A stretch of DNA of 42,617 nt from Paraburkholderia haematera (GTDB lineage Bacteria; Pseudomonadota; Gammaproteobacteria; Burkholderiales; Burkholderiaceae). Below, piece after piece: positions 1 through 6,984 of the stretch. Every line of letters starts with the position of its first letter. Within the stretch, counting starts at the first letter, position 1. The position numbers and the translations under genes were made by a program. The DNA lies in NCBI RefSeq assembly GCF_905220975.1, contig NZ_CAJNBK010000040.1:1-42617 (forward strand), given 5' to 3'. The notes under the pieces are model-generated. The model saw nothing but the letters and a program-made list of their open reading frames with translations. It searched no databases and had not been told where the DNA came from.

Positions 1-110
1 TGCCGATCCGGGACTGGAAAGCAGCCCTGAACCGCTTCACCATCCAGTTCGAAGAACGGCTCGTGCCGGGTTAAACACAAACCCGTTTACACAAAATTCG
101 GGACACCCTC
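1..110 (+). mobile_element. Right end of an IS256-family insertion sequence (partial)
   Basis: The window opens inside the 3' end of an insertion sequence. It holds the last transposase codons followed by a terminal inverted repeat at 83-110 that ends in ...ACACCCTC. The reverse complement of this repeat matches the repeat at 42507-42534 in the outer 8 and inner 14 positions, with five mismatches in the middle six. The element therefore ends at about base 110, only 20 bases from the nodJ-like stop codon. Only the final 110 bases are present, so the element cannot be named. Confidence 0.85.
3..74 (+). CDS. IS256-family transposase, C-terminal fragment
   Basis: The last 23 codons of a plus-strand reading frame that enters from outside the window and ends with TAA at 72-74. 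The peptide contains the W-K-A-A-L-N-R-F pattern followed by F-E-E-R-L, which is typical of the extreme C-terminus of IS256/mutator-type DDE transposases. The catalytic core lies outside the window. The family call rests on this tail and on the matching IS start at the other edge. Confidence 0.8.
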   Translation, partial: PIRDWKAALNRFTIQFEERLVPG

Positions 111-129
111 GTAAGGCAGGCCCCCGCAC

Positions 130-957
130 TTATTTCATCATCCTGCGCCGAAACAAAACCGCCGAAACAACAAACCCGCCCACCGCATAGACGACCAGCA
201 CGGAAACGTGCAAAACAGCACCTTCGACAGGCCGCCCAAGCATAGCCGGCCGAATCAGATCGACAGCGTGCGCCAGAGGCAAAAGTTCAGTCACGGCCCG
301 CGCCGCGGCAGGCAACTGTGAAACAGGAAAGAACACGCCGGACAGCAACAGCATCGGTGTCAATACCAACGTCTGGTAAAACATAAAGAAGTCATACGAC
401 GGCGCGAGCGCTGTCACCACCATCGCGATACTCGCGAATGCGAGCCCCGTCAGCACGATCACCGGCAACGCCAGCAACATCGAAGGAAAACTCGCATAGC
501 CGAGAGCTCCCGCGACCAGCATGATCGCCGCGCCCGAAAGCATCGACTTGCTGCCCGCCCACATCACTTCGCCGAGCACGATGTCGCCTAGCGTCAGCGG
601 CGTATGCATGATCGCCTCCCACGTGCGCTGTACGTGCATGCGCGAAAACCCCGAATACATCGACTCGAAACTGGCCGACATCATCACGCTCGATGCCACT
701 GTGCCCGCAGCAAGAAACGCGATATACGAGACGCCGTCGACATGCCCGACCATCAACCCAAGCCCGAAGCCCAGGCCGAACAGATAGATCATCGGATCAG
801 CAAGATTGCCGAACATCGAGGCAACCGCGAGCTTCTTCCAGACAAGATAGTTGCGGCGCCACACCGCAATCCAGTTGACGGCGTTGGCGGGGAAAGCGGC
901 GAAGATTTCCTGCTTCGGCGGTGTGTCGCCGTGGGGTTCGTAAGTGCGTGCGTCCAT
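130..957 (-). CDS. nodJ: ABC-2 type transporter permease, NodJ family
   Basis: A 275-residue inner-membrane permease. Roughly six hydrophobic segments follow a cytoplasmic N-terminus of about 40 residues, and the chain ends in a basic tail. This is the ABC-2 permease pattern of NodJ. It lies 65 bases downstream of the NodI-like ATPase gene on the same strand, so the two should form one exporter. In rhizobia NodIJ exports lipochitooligosaccharide Nod factors. Homologues are common in non-nodulating Burkholderiaceae, where the substrate is unknown, and no nodABC genes are seen here. The symbol marks family membership, not a symbiotic role. An IS element ends 20 bases beyond the stop codon, so the native 3' flank is probably lost. 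Confidence 0.85.
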   Translation of the reverse strand: MDARTYEPHGDTPPKQEIFAAFPANAVNWIAVWRRNYLVWKKLAVASMFGNLADPMIYLFGLGFGLGLMVGHVDGVSYIAFLAAGTVASSVMMSASFESMYSGFSRMHVQRTWEAIMHTPLTLGDIVLGEVMWAGSKSMLSGAAIMLVAGALGYASFPSMLLALPVIVLTGLAFASIAMVVTALAPSYDFFMFYQTLVLTPMLLLSGVFFPVSQLPAAARAVTELLPLAHAVDLIRPAMLGRPVEGAVLHVSVLVVYAVGGFVVSAVLFRRRMMK

Positions 958-1022
958 TGCGTGTCTCTTGCCGTGTCGTTATAGCTTTAGAGGGTGGGTA
1001 GCTGAGCCGGTGCCGATTCGCC

Positions 1023-1937
1023 TCAATCCTGCATCTCGCGCCCGGTTAGACGCAGGAACACATCTTCCAGATTCGCCGGGCGATGCAGATAGCGCAGATC
1101 GGCGCGTTGCTTGAGCCGGGCATGCACCGGCTGGGCGTCGTTCACATAGCAGAAGAGCGTCTCGCCACTGATCTCGGTACGCTCGACAAACGGCGCCAAT
1201 TCATCACGCAATGCAACCGGATCGGGTCCGAAGATTTCGATCACATCGCAGCCGATCTCGGACGCGATCAACGCGCGCGGCGCGCCTTCGGCGATCTTGC
1301 GTCCTTCCTCGATCACGCACAGGCGGTGGCACAGCCGTTCGGCTTCTTCCATGAAGTGCGTGGTCAGCAGAATGGTCTTGCCGCGTACGAGCAGCGAGCG
1401 CAGCCGCTCCCAGATCAGATGGCGCGCCTGAGGGTCGAGACCGGTAGTCGGCTCATCCATGATCAGCACGTCGGGATCGTTGACGAGCGCGCGAGCCAGC
1501 GTGAGGCGCCGCTTCATGCCGCCCGACAGTTCGCTCACGCGTGCATCAGCCTTGCTCTCGAGGCGCGCGAAATCGAGCAGCGAGGGCACCATCGCACGGC
1601 ATTGTGCGGCGCTCAGACCGAAGTAGCGGCCGAATACCAGCAGGTTCTCGCGGACCGTGAAATCGGGATCCAGATTGTCGAACTGCGGCACAACGCCAAC
1701 ACGCGCTCGCGCTACGCGCGCGCGGCCGGGAATGGGTTCGCCGCAGAGGCGGATCACGCCGGCGTCCGGTGCGGCAATGCCGAGCAGCATGCGCAACGTG
1801 GTGGTTTTCCCGGCGCCGTTTGGGCCGAGCAGGCCGAAACATTCACCGGCGTTGACATGAAACGACAGTCCGTCGACGACCGTCTTTTCGCCGTAGCTTT
1901 TCTTGACCTGATGGAATTCAATGGCAGCTTCAGACAT
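1023..1937 (-). CDS. nodI: ABC transporter ATP-binding protein, NodI family
   Basis: A 304-residue ATPase that would power export through the neighbouring NodJ-like permease. Walker A is G-P-N-G-A-G-K-T-T at residues 38-46, the ABC signature L-S-G-G-M lies near residue 137, and Walker B with L-I-M-D-E-P-T-T-G-L-D near 157-167 is followed by the switch His in L-L-T-T-H-F. The L-S-G-G-M-K-R-R-L variant is usual in NodI/DRA-type ATPases. The first gene of a two-gene operon. The start codon has only a weak ribosome binding site. The cargo cannot be read from the sequence. Confidence 0.87.
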   Translation of the reverse strand: MSEAAIEFHQVKKSYGEKTVVDGLSFHVNAGECFGLLGPNGAGKTTTLRMLLGIAAPDAGVIRLCGEPIPGRARVARARVGVVPQFDNLDPDFTVRENLLVFGRYFGLSAAQCRAMVPSLLDFARLESKADARVSELSGGMKRRLTLARALVNDPDVLIMDEPTTGLDPQARHLIWERLRSLLVRGKTILLTTHFMEEAERLCHRLCVIEEGRKIAEGAPRALIASEIGCDVIEIFGPDPVALRDELAPFVERTEISGETLFCYVNDAQPVHARLKQRADLRYLHRPANLEDVFLRLTGREMQD

Positions 1938-2200
1938 GGGTCGATCGAGGCTCCGGGAAAAGACGCAAATGGCAGGTAAGGCCGCTCATTCTATGGTATC
2001 GCCAGAGATATGTTGATCGCCGCCCGATGCGCCGTAGGGTGTTTCTTGCGCTGCCGCATGGTTCACGGACGACCTGAACCAGGCCCGAATCCAGCACGCA
2101 CCTGTTTAGGGCGCACTTAGCGTTTTCCATCCCTTGCAACCTGAATTGCGGCGCACCATGATTCATTCAGACCGCGTTCCTCGCGGATGGGAGAAAAATC

Positions 2201-2668
2201 ATGGCGAGCTACCAAAAAATCCTGTTGTGCTACGACGGCTCGCGCGAAGGCCGCAAAGCGTTGCGTTGCGGCGCCGACCTGGCGTTGGATCTGAAGGCGG
2301 AAACGCATTTGTTGTCGGTGGTTGACATGCGCTCGAGCATTGCGCAAAGCGCGGGCCTGCTGACCGATGTGGCCTGTGGCAGCTTCGAAAAAACGGCCCG
2401 CGACATCCTGCAGGAAGGAGTGGACTGGCTCACCGAACGCGGCGTGTCCGCGCAAGGGCATTTTGCGTTTGGCCACCCGATCGACGAGATCGCGAACCTC
2501 GCCAACGAATTGCATGTCGACCTCGTGGTGGTCGGCCACCGTTGCCGCACCGGGCTGTCGCGATGGTGGATGGGCGCGGGGAATACGCCGCTGCTCGATC
2601 GGGTCTCGTGCAGCATTCTGGTGGCGTGCTCGTCCGCGCAGGAGCAGCAGCAAGCCGCGGCGGCTTGA
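2201..2668 (+). CDS. Universal stress protein (UspA) family
   Basis: A 155-residue single-domain protein. It starts with the Usp beta1 pattern I-L-L-C-Y-D-G-S and ends with a V-V-V-G-H strand and a C-S-I-L-V-A strand. The nucleotide motif of ATP-binding Usps (G-x2-G-x9-G-S/T) is degraded: the second Gly is Cys and the final pair is Gly-Ala. It therefore more likely resembles the non-ATP-binding UspA class. A GGGAGA ribosome binding site precedes the ATG. It runs divergently from the NodI gene across about 260 bases, and ends 8 bases before the stop of the convergent DUF2939 gene. A stress role is inferred from the family only. Confidence 0.85.
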   Translation: MASYQKILLCYDGSREGRKALRCGADLALDLKAETHLLSVVDMRSSIAQSAGLLTDVACGSFEKTARDILQEGVDWLTERGVSAQGHFAFGHPIDEIANLANELHVDLVVVGHRCRTGLSRWWMGAGNTPLLDRVSCSILVACSSAQEQQQAAAA

Positions 2669-2676
2669 CGAGACGA

Positions 2677-3345
2677 TTACTCGTTCAGATTGACCGCGGC
2701 CAGCTTCCATGTGAACAAACCTTCGCGCCGCAGGATCGCCGAGTAACGTGCGTCGCCAGCACCATGCTGATAAGTGATGACGAACTCGTTGAGGCCGCGA
2801 TAGCCCGCTGTCGTTTGCGGCGGCTGCGGTGGCGTCGCGCTGTTCTCGTTGCTCGTTGTGTTGCTAGTTGTGTTGCTCGTGGCGCCATTGGCCGTGTTGC
2901 CGGGAGCAGGGGGTGCCTGTTCCGGTGCGGGCGAACCTGCGGCGGGCGGAACCGGCGGCCGTTCGCCCGGGTTGCCGCGCGGCGGCATGCCGTTCAGTAT
3001 TGCCGCAACGCCGTCCGGTGTCGCATAAGCGTCCACTAGCGGACCGATCAAGGCCACGCCGATCATTGCGCCGATCGCCGCGAACGGATTGCCGTTGCCA
3101 TGCGCGTCGATCCGACGTGTTAACAAGCCGGTGACCTGCTGCTTCAGGCTCTCGCGCAACGCGGGAAAGTCGACGTATTCATTGACGGTTTGCGTGTCAC
3201 GCGCATCCGCCGCGCGCTTGAGGTTATTCAATGCCATGTAAGGCGACGCGTAACCGAACCCCAAAGCCGCAATCACCGCGATCAAAATCAAACTGATGAT
3301 CAGCGGCCGTATCGCGCTGCGCTTCGTGCGAGTTGAAACTGCCAT
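2677..3345 (-). CDS. DUF2939 domain-containing membrane-anchored protein
   Basis: A 222-residue protein. A basic N-terminus is followed by one transmembrane segment at about residues 13-33, then a soluble part in which residues ~37-125 and ~175-222 form the split DUF2939-like domain (Y-A-S-P-Y-M-A-L-N-N-L start, Y-S-A-I-L-R-R-E-G near the end). A Pro/Ala/Gly-rich insert at ~127-173 includes a T-S-N-T repeat. The topology predicts a periplasmic domain. Function is unknown. The start is supported by GGAGA 11 bases upstream. It is monocistronic and converges on the Usp gene. Confidence 0.78.
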   Translation of the reverse strand: MAVSTRTKRSAIRPLIISLILIAVIAALGFGYASPYMALNNLKRAADARDTQTVNEYVDFPALRESLKQQVTGLLTRRIDAHGNGNPFAAIGAMIGVALIGPLVDAYATPDGVAAILNGMPPRGNPGERPPVPPAAGSPAPEQAPPAPGNTANGATSNTTSNTTSNENSATPPQPPQTTAGYRGLNEFVITYQHGAGDARYSAILRREGLFTWKLAAVNLNE

Positions 3346-3498
3346 CGAATGGGACTCTCCATAAGGTGTGATCTAACGTGGACCGCTGCCACGCGAAAAC
3401 GATCCCAGGTGATGCGATATCCGAGTAGGCGCAGGAGCGACTGAAAGGTTTTACGCCGTGGTCGCACGCCGCATAGCCGCAGCGGACCGCAGTGCAGC

Positions 3499-3864
3499 TT
3501 ATGACTCGAACACCGCCCCATGCACGTTGGCCTCGTCGGCGATGCAACGATCGATCATGCGGCACACGGCATCTACAGTGCCGACCATGATCAGCCGTGA
3601 CGGCCCGTGATAGACGCGCACCGGCGCACGACGCGCAGGTTCAGCGGTATTCAGGCCGGAATTCAACGACACGCGAGCAAAAGCCGGCAACGAGGACGGC
3701 AAACCCGATACGCCCGTAGGCGCGTCGAACAACGATGGAGTACTGGCCGAGGACGTCTCGATCAATGAGCAGGGCACCAGCTTGCGCAGATGGCGCAAAC
3801 GACCGAACTGGCGAAAAGGCAGCATGCGGGCAAGGCGTTCCATGAGTCTCTCCAGGCGATTCAA
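3499..3864 (-). CDS. Hypothetical protein in the lexA operon
   Basis: A 121-residue protein I do not recognise. It begins 36 bases after the lexA stop on the same strand, so it should be co-transcribed with lexA and be under SOS control. The N-terminus is Arg/Leu-rich and could form an amphipathic helix (residues 1-30). The middle is Ser/Pro/Ala-rich and probably disordered. The last ~40 residues look folded (R-V-Y-H-G-P-S-R-L-I-M-V-G then a Cys-containing helix). There is no signal peptide, membrane helix or known motif. Its position resembles sulA next to lexA in Pseudomonas, but I see no SulA similarity. Expression and homology are untested. Confidence 0.6.
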   Translation of the reverse strand: MNRLERLMERLARMLPFRQFGRLRHLRKLVPCSLIETSSASTPSLFDAPTGVSGLPSSLPAFARVSLNSGLNTAEPARRAPVRVYHGPSRLIMVGTVDAVCRMIDRCIADEANVHGAVFES

Positions 3865-3900
3865 CGTTGGGGCAGCTTCGGGTTGACGGACGAGCGGCGG

Positions 3901-4551
3901 TTAAAACTCGCCCGGGCGGATCAGCCCGACGGCGATACCCTCGAGCGCGAACTCCGCACTGCCGGTTTCAACGAAGATGTTGTCGTAATCGGGGTTCTCG
4001 GCGATCAACTCGATCCCGTTCGGCCGGCGCTTCAGGCGCTTGACCGTTACGTCGTCGCCGAGGCGGGCAATGATGATCTGGCCGTCTTTGGCCTCGCTTT
4101 TCTTCTGCACCGCAAGCAGGTCGCCGTCGAAGATGCCCGCGTCGCGCATGGACAGCCCGCGCACCTTCAGCAGGTAGTCGGGCTTACTCGAAAACAGCGC
4201 CGGGTCGCACGCGTAGTGCTGCGAGATATGTTCCTGCGCGAGGATCGGGCTACCCGCTGCAACGCGGCCGATCAGCGGCAGCGACAGCTGCATGATGCTG
4301 GCGTGCGGCAGCGTGAACTGATACGGCGAATCTTCCGGACCCGCCAGCAGACGAATGCCGCGCGATGCGCCGGCCGCGAGTTCGATCACGCCCTTGCGCG
4401 CCAGGGCCCGCAAATGTTCTTCTGCCGAGTTGGCCGAGCTGAAGCCCAGCTCGGCGGCGATCTCCGCGCGGGTGGGCGGAAAGCCGGTGCGTTCGATGGC
4501 CCGGCGGATCAGATCGAAAACCTGCTGCTGTCGTGCGGTGAGTTTGGTCAT
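3901..4551 (-). CDS. lexA: LexA repressor of the SOS response
   Basis: LexA binds CTGT-N8-ACAG operators and cuts itself when RecA filaments form on damaged DNA. With the ATG at 4551 the protein has 216 residues. The winged helix-turn-helix occupies residues 1-70, the cleavage site is Ala99-Gly100 in R-V-A-A-G-S-P, and the catalytic dyad is Ser134 (G-L-S-M-R-D) and Lys171 (T-V-K-R-L). An upstream in-frame ATG at 4611 is rejected because it would put both LexA boxes inside the coding sequence and add 20 residues foreign to the family. The first gene of a probable two-gene operon, autoregulated by the tandem boxes just upstream. Confidence 0.97.
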   Translation of the reverse strand: MTKLTARQQQVFDLIRRAIERTGFPPTRAEIAAELGFSSANSAEEHLRALARKGVIELAAGASRGIRLLAGPEDSPYQFTLPHASIMQLSLPLIGRVAAGSPILAQEHISQHYACDPALFSSKPDYLLKVRGLSMRDAGIFDGDLLAVQKKSEAKDGQIIIARLGDDVTVKRLKRRPNGIELIAENPDYDNIFVETGSAEFALEGIAVGLIRPGEF

Positions 4552-4558
4552 GGCGCCA

Positions 4559-4594
4559 CTGTATGTATGAACAGGTGCCTGTATTTTTATACAG
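4559..4594 (-). promoter_or_regulatory. Two tandem LexA boxes upstream of lexA
   Basis: Two perfect CTGT-N8-ACAG operators lie at 4559-4574 and 4579-4594, with starts exactly 20 bases apart. They sit 8 and 28 bases upstream of the lexA ATG. Adjacent operators on the same helical face allow cooperative repression, as at the E. coli lexA promoter. They support both the lexA start and autoregulation. Confidence 0.93.
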
Positions 4595-4723
4595 TATTCC
4601 GCGCAATTCAAGCTTTACTTTAAGTTCGTGCCCTGGGGTGGCGTTCCAGCGCCGCGAACCGACGCCTTAACACCTGTTTTCACGTCGCAACGCCTTATCC
4701 GGCCGCCATTACCACTTTTGCGT

Positions 4724-4753
4724 ATTAAAAAATGAAGAAACATTATTTTTAAT
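4724..4753 (+). promoter_or_regulatory. AT-rich dyad upstream of sbp, candidate CysB activation site
   Basis: An imperfect inverted repeat, ATTAAAAAATG (4724-4734) against CATTATTTTTAAT (4741-4753), in a 30-base almost pure A/T block within GC-rich DNA. It lies about 115 bases upstream of the sulfate-binding protein ATG. CysB activates sulfate genes from AT-rich degenerate sites, and a cysB gene ends this cluster. Assignment to CysB is inference. No convincing -35/-10 pair was fixed. Confidence 0.5.
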
Positions 4754-4866
4754 GATGAAAGCTCTTCGATAGACTGCCCTTCGAGTTGCCGCTCATGTGC
4801 ACGTGACCGCGACGCAAAACAACACCACACGCTGTTTCAGCGGACTACGACGCGGAGAAAGTTGGC

Positions 4867-5916
4867 ATGAACCATCAAGTCACGGGGCTGGCGGGCAGGA
4901 CCGGAAAACTCATTGCGGCGCTCGCGTTCGGCGCGCTCGGCACGATCGCCGCGACCGGCATCACGACGCAGGCGCATGCTGCCGACGCGACGCTGCTGAA
5001 CGTGTCGTACGACCCGACACGCGAGCTGTACCAGGACGTGAACCAGGCATTCGGCAAGGAATGGAAGGCGAAAACGGGCGAGACGATCACCTTCAAACAG
5101 TCGCACGGCGGCTCGGGTGCGCAGGCGCGTTCGGTGCTGGACGGTTTGCAGGCGGACGTCGTGACGCTGGCGCTTGCCTACGACATCGACGCGCTGGCCA
5201 ACAAGGGTTTGCTCGACAAGGGCTGGCAAAAGCGCTTGCCGGACAATGCCTCGCCGTACACGTCGACGATCGTGTTTCTCGTGCGCAAGGGCAACCCGAA
5301 GCACATCAAGGATTGGGACGATCTGGCCAAACCGGGTGTGTCGATCGTCACGCCGAATCCGAAGACCTCGGGCGGCGCACGCTGGAACTACCTGGCCGCA
5401 TGGGCCTATGCCGAGCATCAGCCGGGCGGCAACGACCAGAAGGCGAAGGAATTCGTCGGCAAGCTCTATAAGAATGCCGGCGTGCTGGATTCGGGCGCGC
5501 GAGGTGCAACCACCAGCTTCGTGCAACGCGGGATCGGCGACGTGCTGATCGCGTGGGAGAACGAAGCATTTCTTTCGCTGAAGGAATTCGGTCCGGACAA
5601 GTTTGAAATCGTCGTGCCGTCGGTGAGCATTCTGGCCGAGCCGCCGGTTGCGGTGGTGGACAAAGTGGTCGACAAGCACGGCACGCGCAAACTGGCCGAG
5701 GCGTATCTGAACTTCCTCTATAGCGAGCAGGGTCAGGAAATCGCGGCGAAAAACTTCTACCGTCCGCGTTCGAGCAAGGTGCCGGCCGAGCTGACCTCGA
5801 AGTTTCCGAAGCTGAAGCTGTACACGGTGGACGATTCGTTCGGCGGCTGGGCGAACGCGCAGAAGACGCACTTTGCCGACGGCGGCGTGTTCGATTCGAT
5901 TTATTCGCCGCAGTAA
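4867..5916 (+). CDS. sbp: Periplasmic sulfate-binding protein
   Basis: A 349-residue solute receptor for the CysTWA sulfate/thiosulfate importer. The Sec signal peptide has a hydrophobic core at residues ~15-32 and an A-H-A cleavage site near residue 38. The mature start (T-L-L-N-V-S-Y-D-P-T-R-E-L) and the blocks S-H-G-G-S-G-A-Q-A-R, D-V-V-T-L-A-L, T-P-N-P-K-T-S-G-G-A-R-W-N and G-A-R-G-A-T-T-S-F are diagnostic of the Sbp/CysP family. GGAGAA precedes the ATG. First gene of the sulfate cluster, separated from cysT by a terminator-like hairpin. Sbp and CysP cannot be told apart with certainty here. Confidence 0.94.
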   Translation: MNHQVTGLAGRTGKLIAALAFGALGTIAATGITTQAHAADATLLNVSYDPTRELYQDVNQAFGKEWKAKTGETITFKQSHGGSGAQARSVLDGLQADVVTLALAYDIDALANKGLLDKGWQKRLPDNASPYTSTIVFLVRKGNPKHIKDWDDLAKPGVSIVTPNPKTSGGARWNYLAAWAYAEHQPGGNDQKAKEFVGKLYKNAGVLDSGARGATTSFVQRGIGDVLIAWENEAFLSLKEFGPDKFEIVVPSVSILAEPPVAVVDKVVDKHGTRKLAEAYLNFLYSEQGQEIAAKNFYRPRSSKVPAELTSKFPKLKLYTVDDSFGGWANAQKTHFADGGVFDSIYSPQ

Positions 5917-5998
5917 CGGGCATTCAGTCGGACGAGATGCACGGTTAGACGCCGCAGTTAGATGCCGCTGTCGGAGGCGTTAGTCACACCCAGCCACG

Positions 5999-6024
5999 AA
6001 GCGCGCCTCCAAGGCGCGCTTTTT
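5999..6024 (+). terminator. Intrinsic terminator/attenuator between sbp and cysT
   Basis: A perfect 9-bp stem AAGCGCGCC / GGCGCGCTT (5999-6007 and 6013-6021) with a 5-base loop, ending in five T residues (6020-6024). It lies 82 bases after the sbp stop and 58 before the cysT start. It probably ends most transcripts after sbp while some read into cysTWA, giving excess binding protein. A 13-nt near-perfect direct repeat (5944-5956, 5957-5969) lies just upstream. Confidence 0.8.
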
Positions 6025-6081
6025 GGCCAGCCAGGCGGCCGGACAAAGAGCCGCCGGCCTCAACCCTGAAGAGTACCCAGC

Positions 6082-6984
6082 ATGACGACGTTGACCTTCC
6101 GAAAACCGAGTGCGTTGCCCGGTTTTGGCCTGACACTCGGCATCACAGTGGCTTATCTGAGCCTCGTGGTGCTGATTCCGCTTGCAGCAACCTTTCTCAA
6201 GACCGCGACGCTCGACTGGAGTCAGTTTGTGCACGCGGTGAGCTCGCCGCGCGTGCTCGCGTCGTATCGCCTGACGTTTTTCTCGGCCCTCGGCGGCGCG
6301 CTGATCAACGCGGTGTTCGGCTTTCTGGTCGCGTGGGTGCTGGTGCGCTATACATTCCCGTTCAAGCGCATCGTCGATGCGGTGGTCGATCTGCCGTTTG
6401 CTTTGCCGACCTCCGTGGCCGGTATTTCGCTCGCGGCGGTGTATGCGGGCAATGGTTGGATCGGACAATTCCTCGAACCGCTCGGCCTCAAGATCGCATT
6501 CACGCCGGCCGGTGTGCTGATCGCGCTGACCTTTATCGGATTGCCGTTTGTCGTGCGGACCGTTCAGCCGGTGCTCGAAGAGTTCGAGCGCGAGCAGGAA
6601 GAGGCCGCTGCGTGCCTCGGCGCCTCGCGCTGGCTGACGTTTCGCCGTGTGGTGCTGCCGGCAGTGTTCCCCGCCTTGTTGACCGGTTTCGCGCTGGCGT
6701 TCGCGCGGGCGCTCGGCGAGTACGGTTCGGTGATCTTTATCGCCGGTAACGTGCCGATGAAATCGGAAATCACATCGCTGCTGATTATTACCAAGCTCGA
6801 ACAGTACGACTACGCCGGCGCGACCGCCATCGCGGTCGTGATGCTGGTGGTGTCGTTCCTGATGCTGTTGTTGATCAATACGCTGCAGTGGTATCTGCAG
6901 CGTCGCACTAGCCGTGGCGGCGCGGGTCCTGCGCCTGCTGCCGCGAGCGTCGCGGCGATCGGTGTCGGCGGAGGTGCGCAATGA
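6082..6984 (+). CDS. cysT: Sulfate/thiosulfate ABC transporter permease CysT (CysU)
   Basis: A 300-residue inner-membrane permease, one of two that form the sulfate channel. There are six transmembrane helices; the first lies near residues 12-32. The cytoplasmic EAA loop, which docks on CysA, is at ~172-200 (E-E-A-A-A-C-L-G-A-S-R-W-x-T-F-R-R-V-V-L-P), followed by A-R-A-L-G-E-Y-G-S-V. The start (T-F-R-K-P-S-A-L-P-G-F-G-L-T-L-G) matches CysT. The stop overlaps the cysW ATG by four bases (ATGA), so translation is probably coupled. Confidence 0.95.
   Translation: MTTLTFRKPSALPGFGLTLGITVAYLSLVVLIPLAATFLKTATLDWSQFVHAVSSPRVLASYRLTFFSALGGALINAVFGFLVAWVLVRYTFPFKRIVDAVVDLPFALPTSVAGISLAAVYAGNGWIGQFLEPLGLKIAFTPAGVLIALTFIGLPFVVRTVQPVLEEFEREQEEAAACLGASRWLTFRRVVLPAVFPALLTGFALAFARALGEYGSVIFIAGNVPMKSEITSLLIITKLEQYDYAGATAIAVVMLVVSFLMLLLINTLQWYLQRRTSRGGAGPAPAAASVAAIGVGGGAQ

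Noticed and set aside
4552..4611. A longer LexA starting at the ATG at 4611
   Set aside because: It would place both LexA operators inside the coding sequence and add 20 residues not found in LexA.
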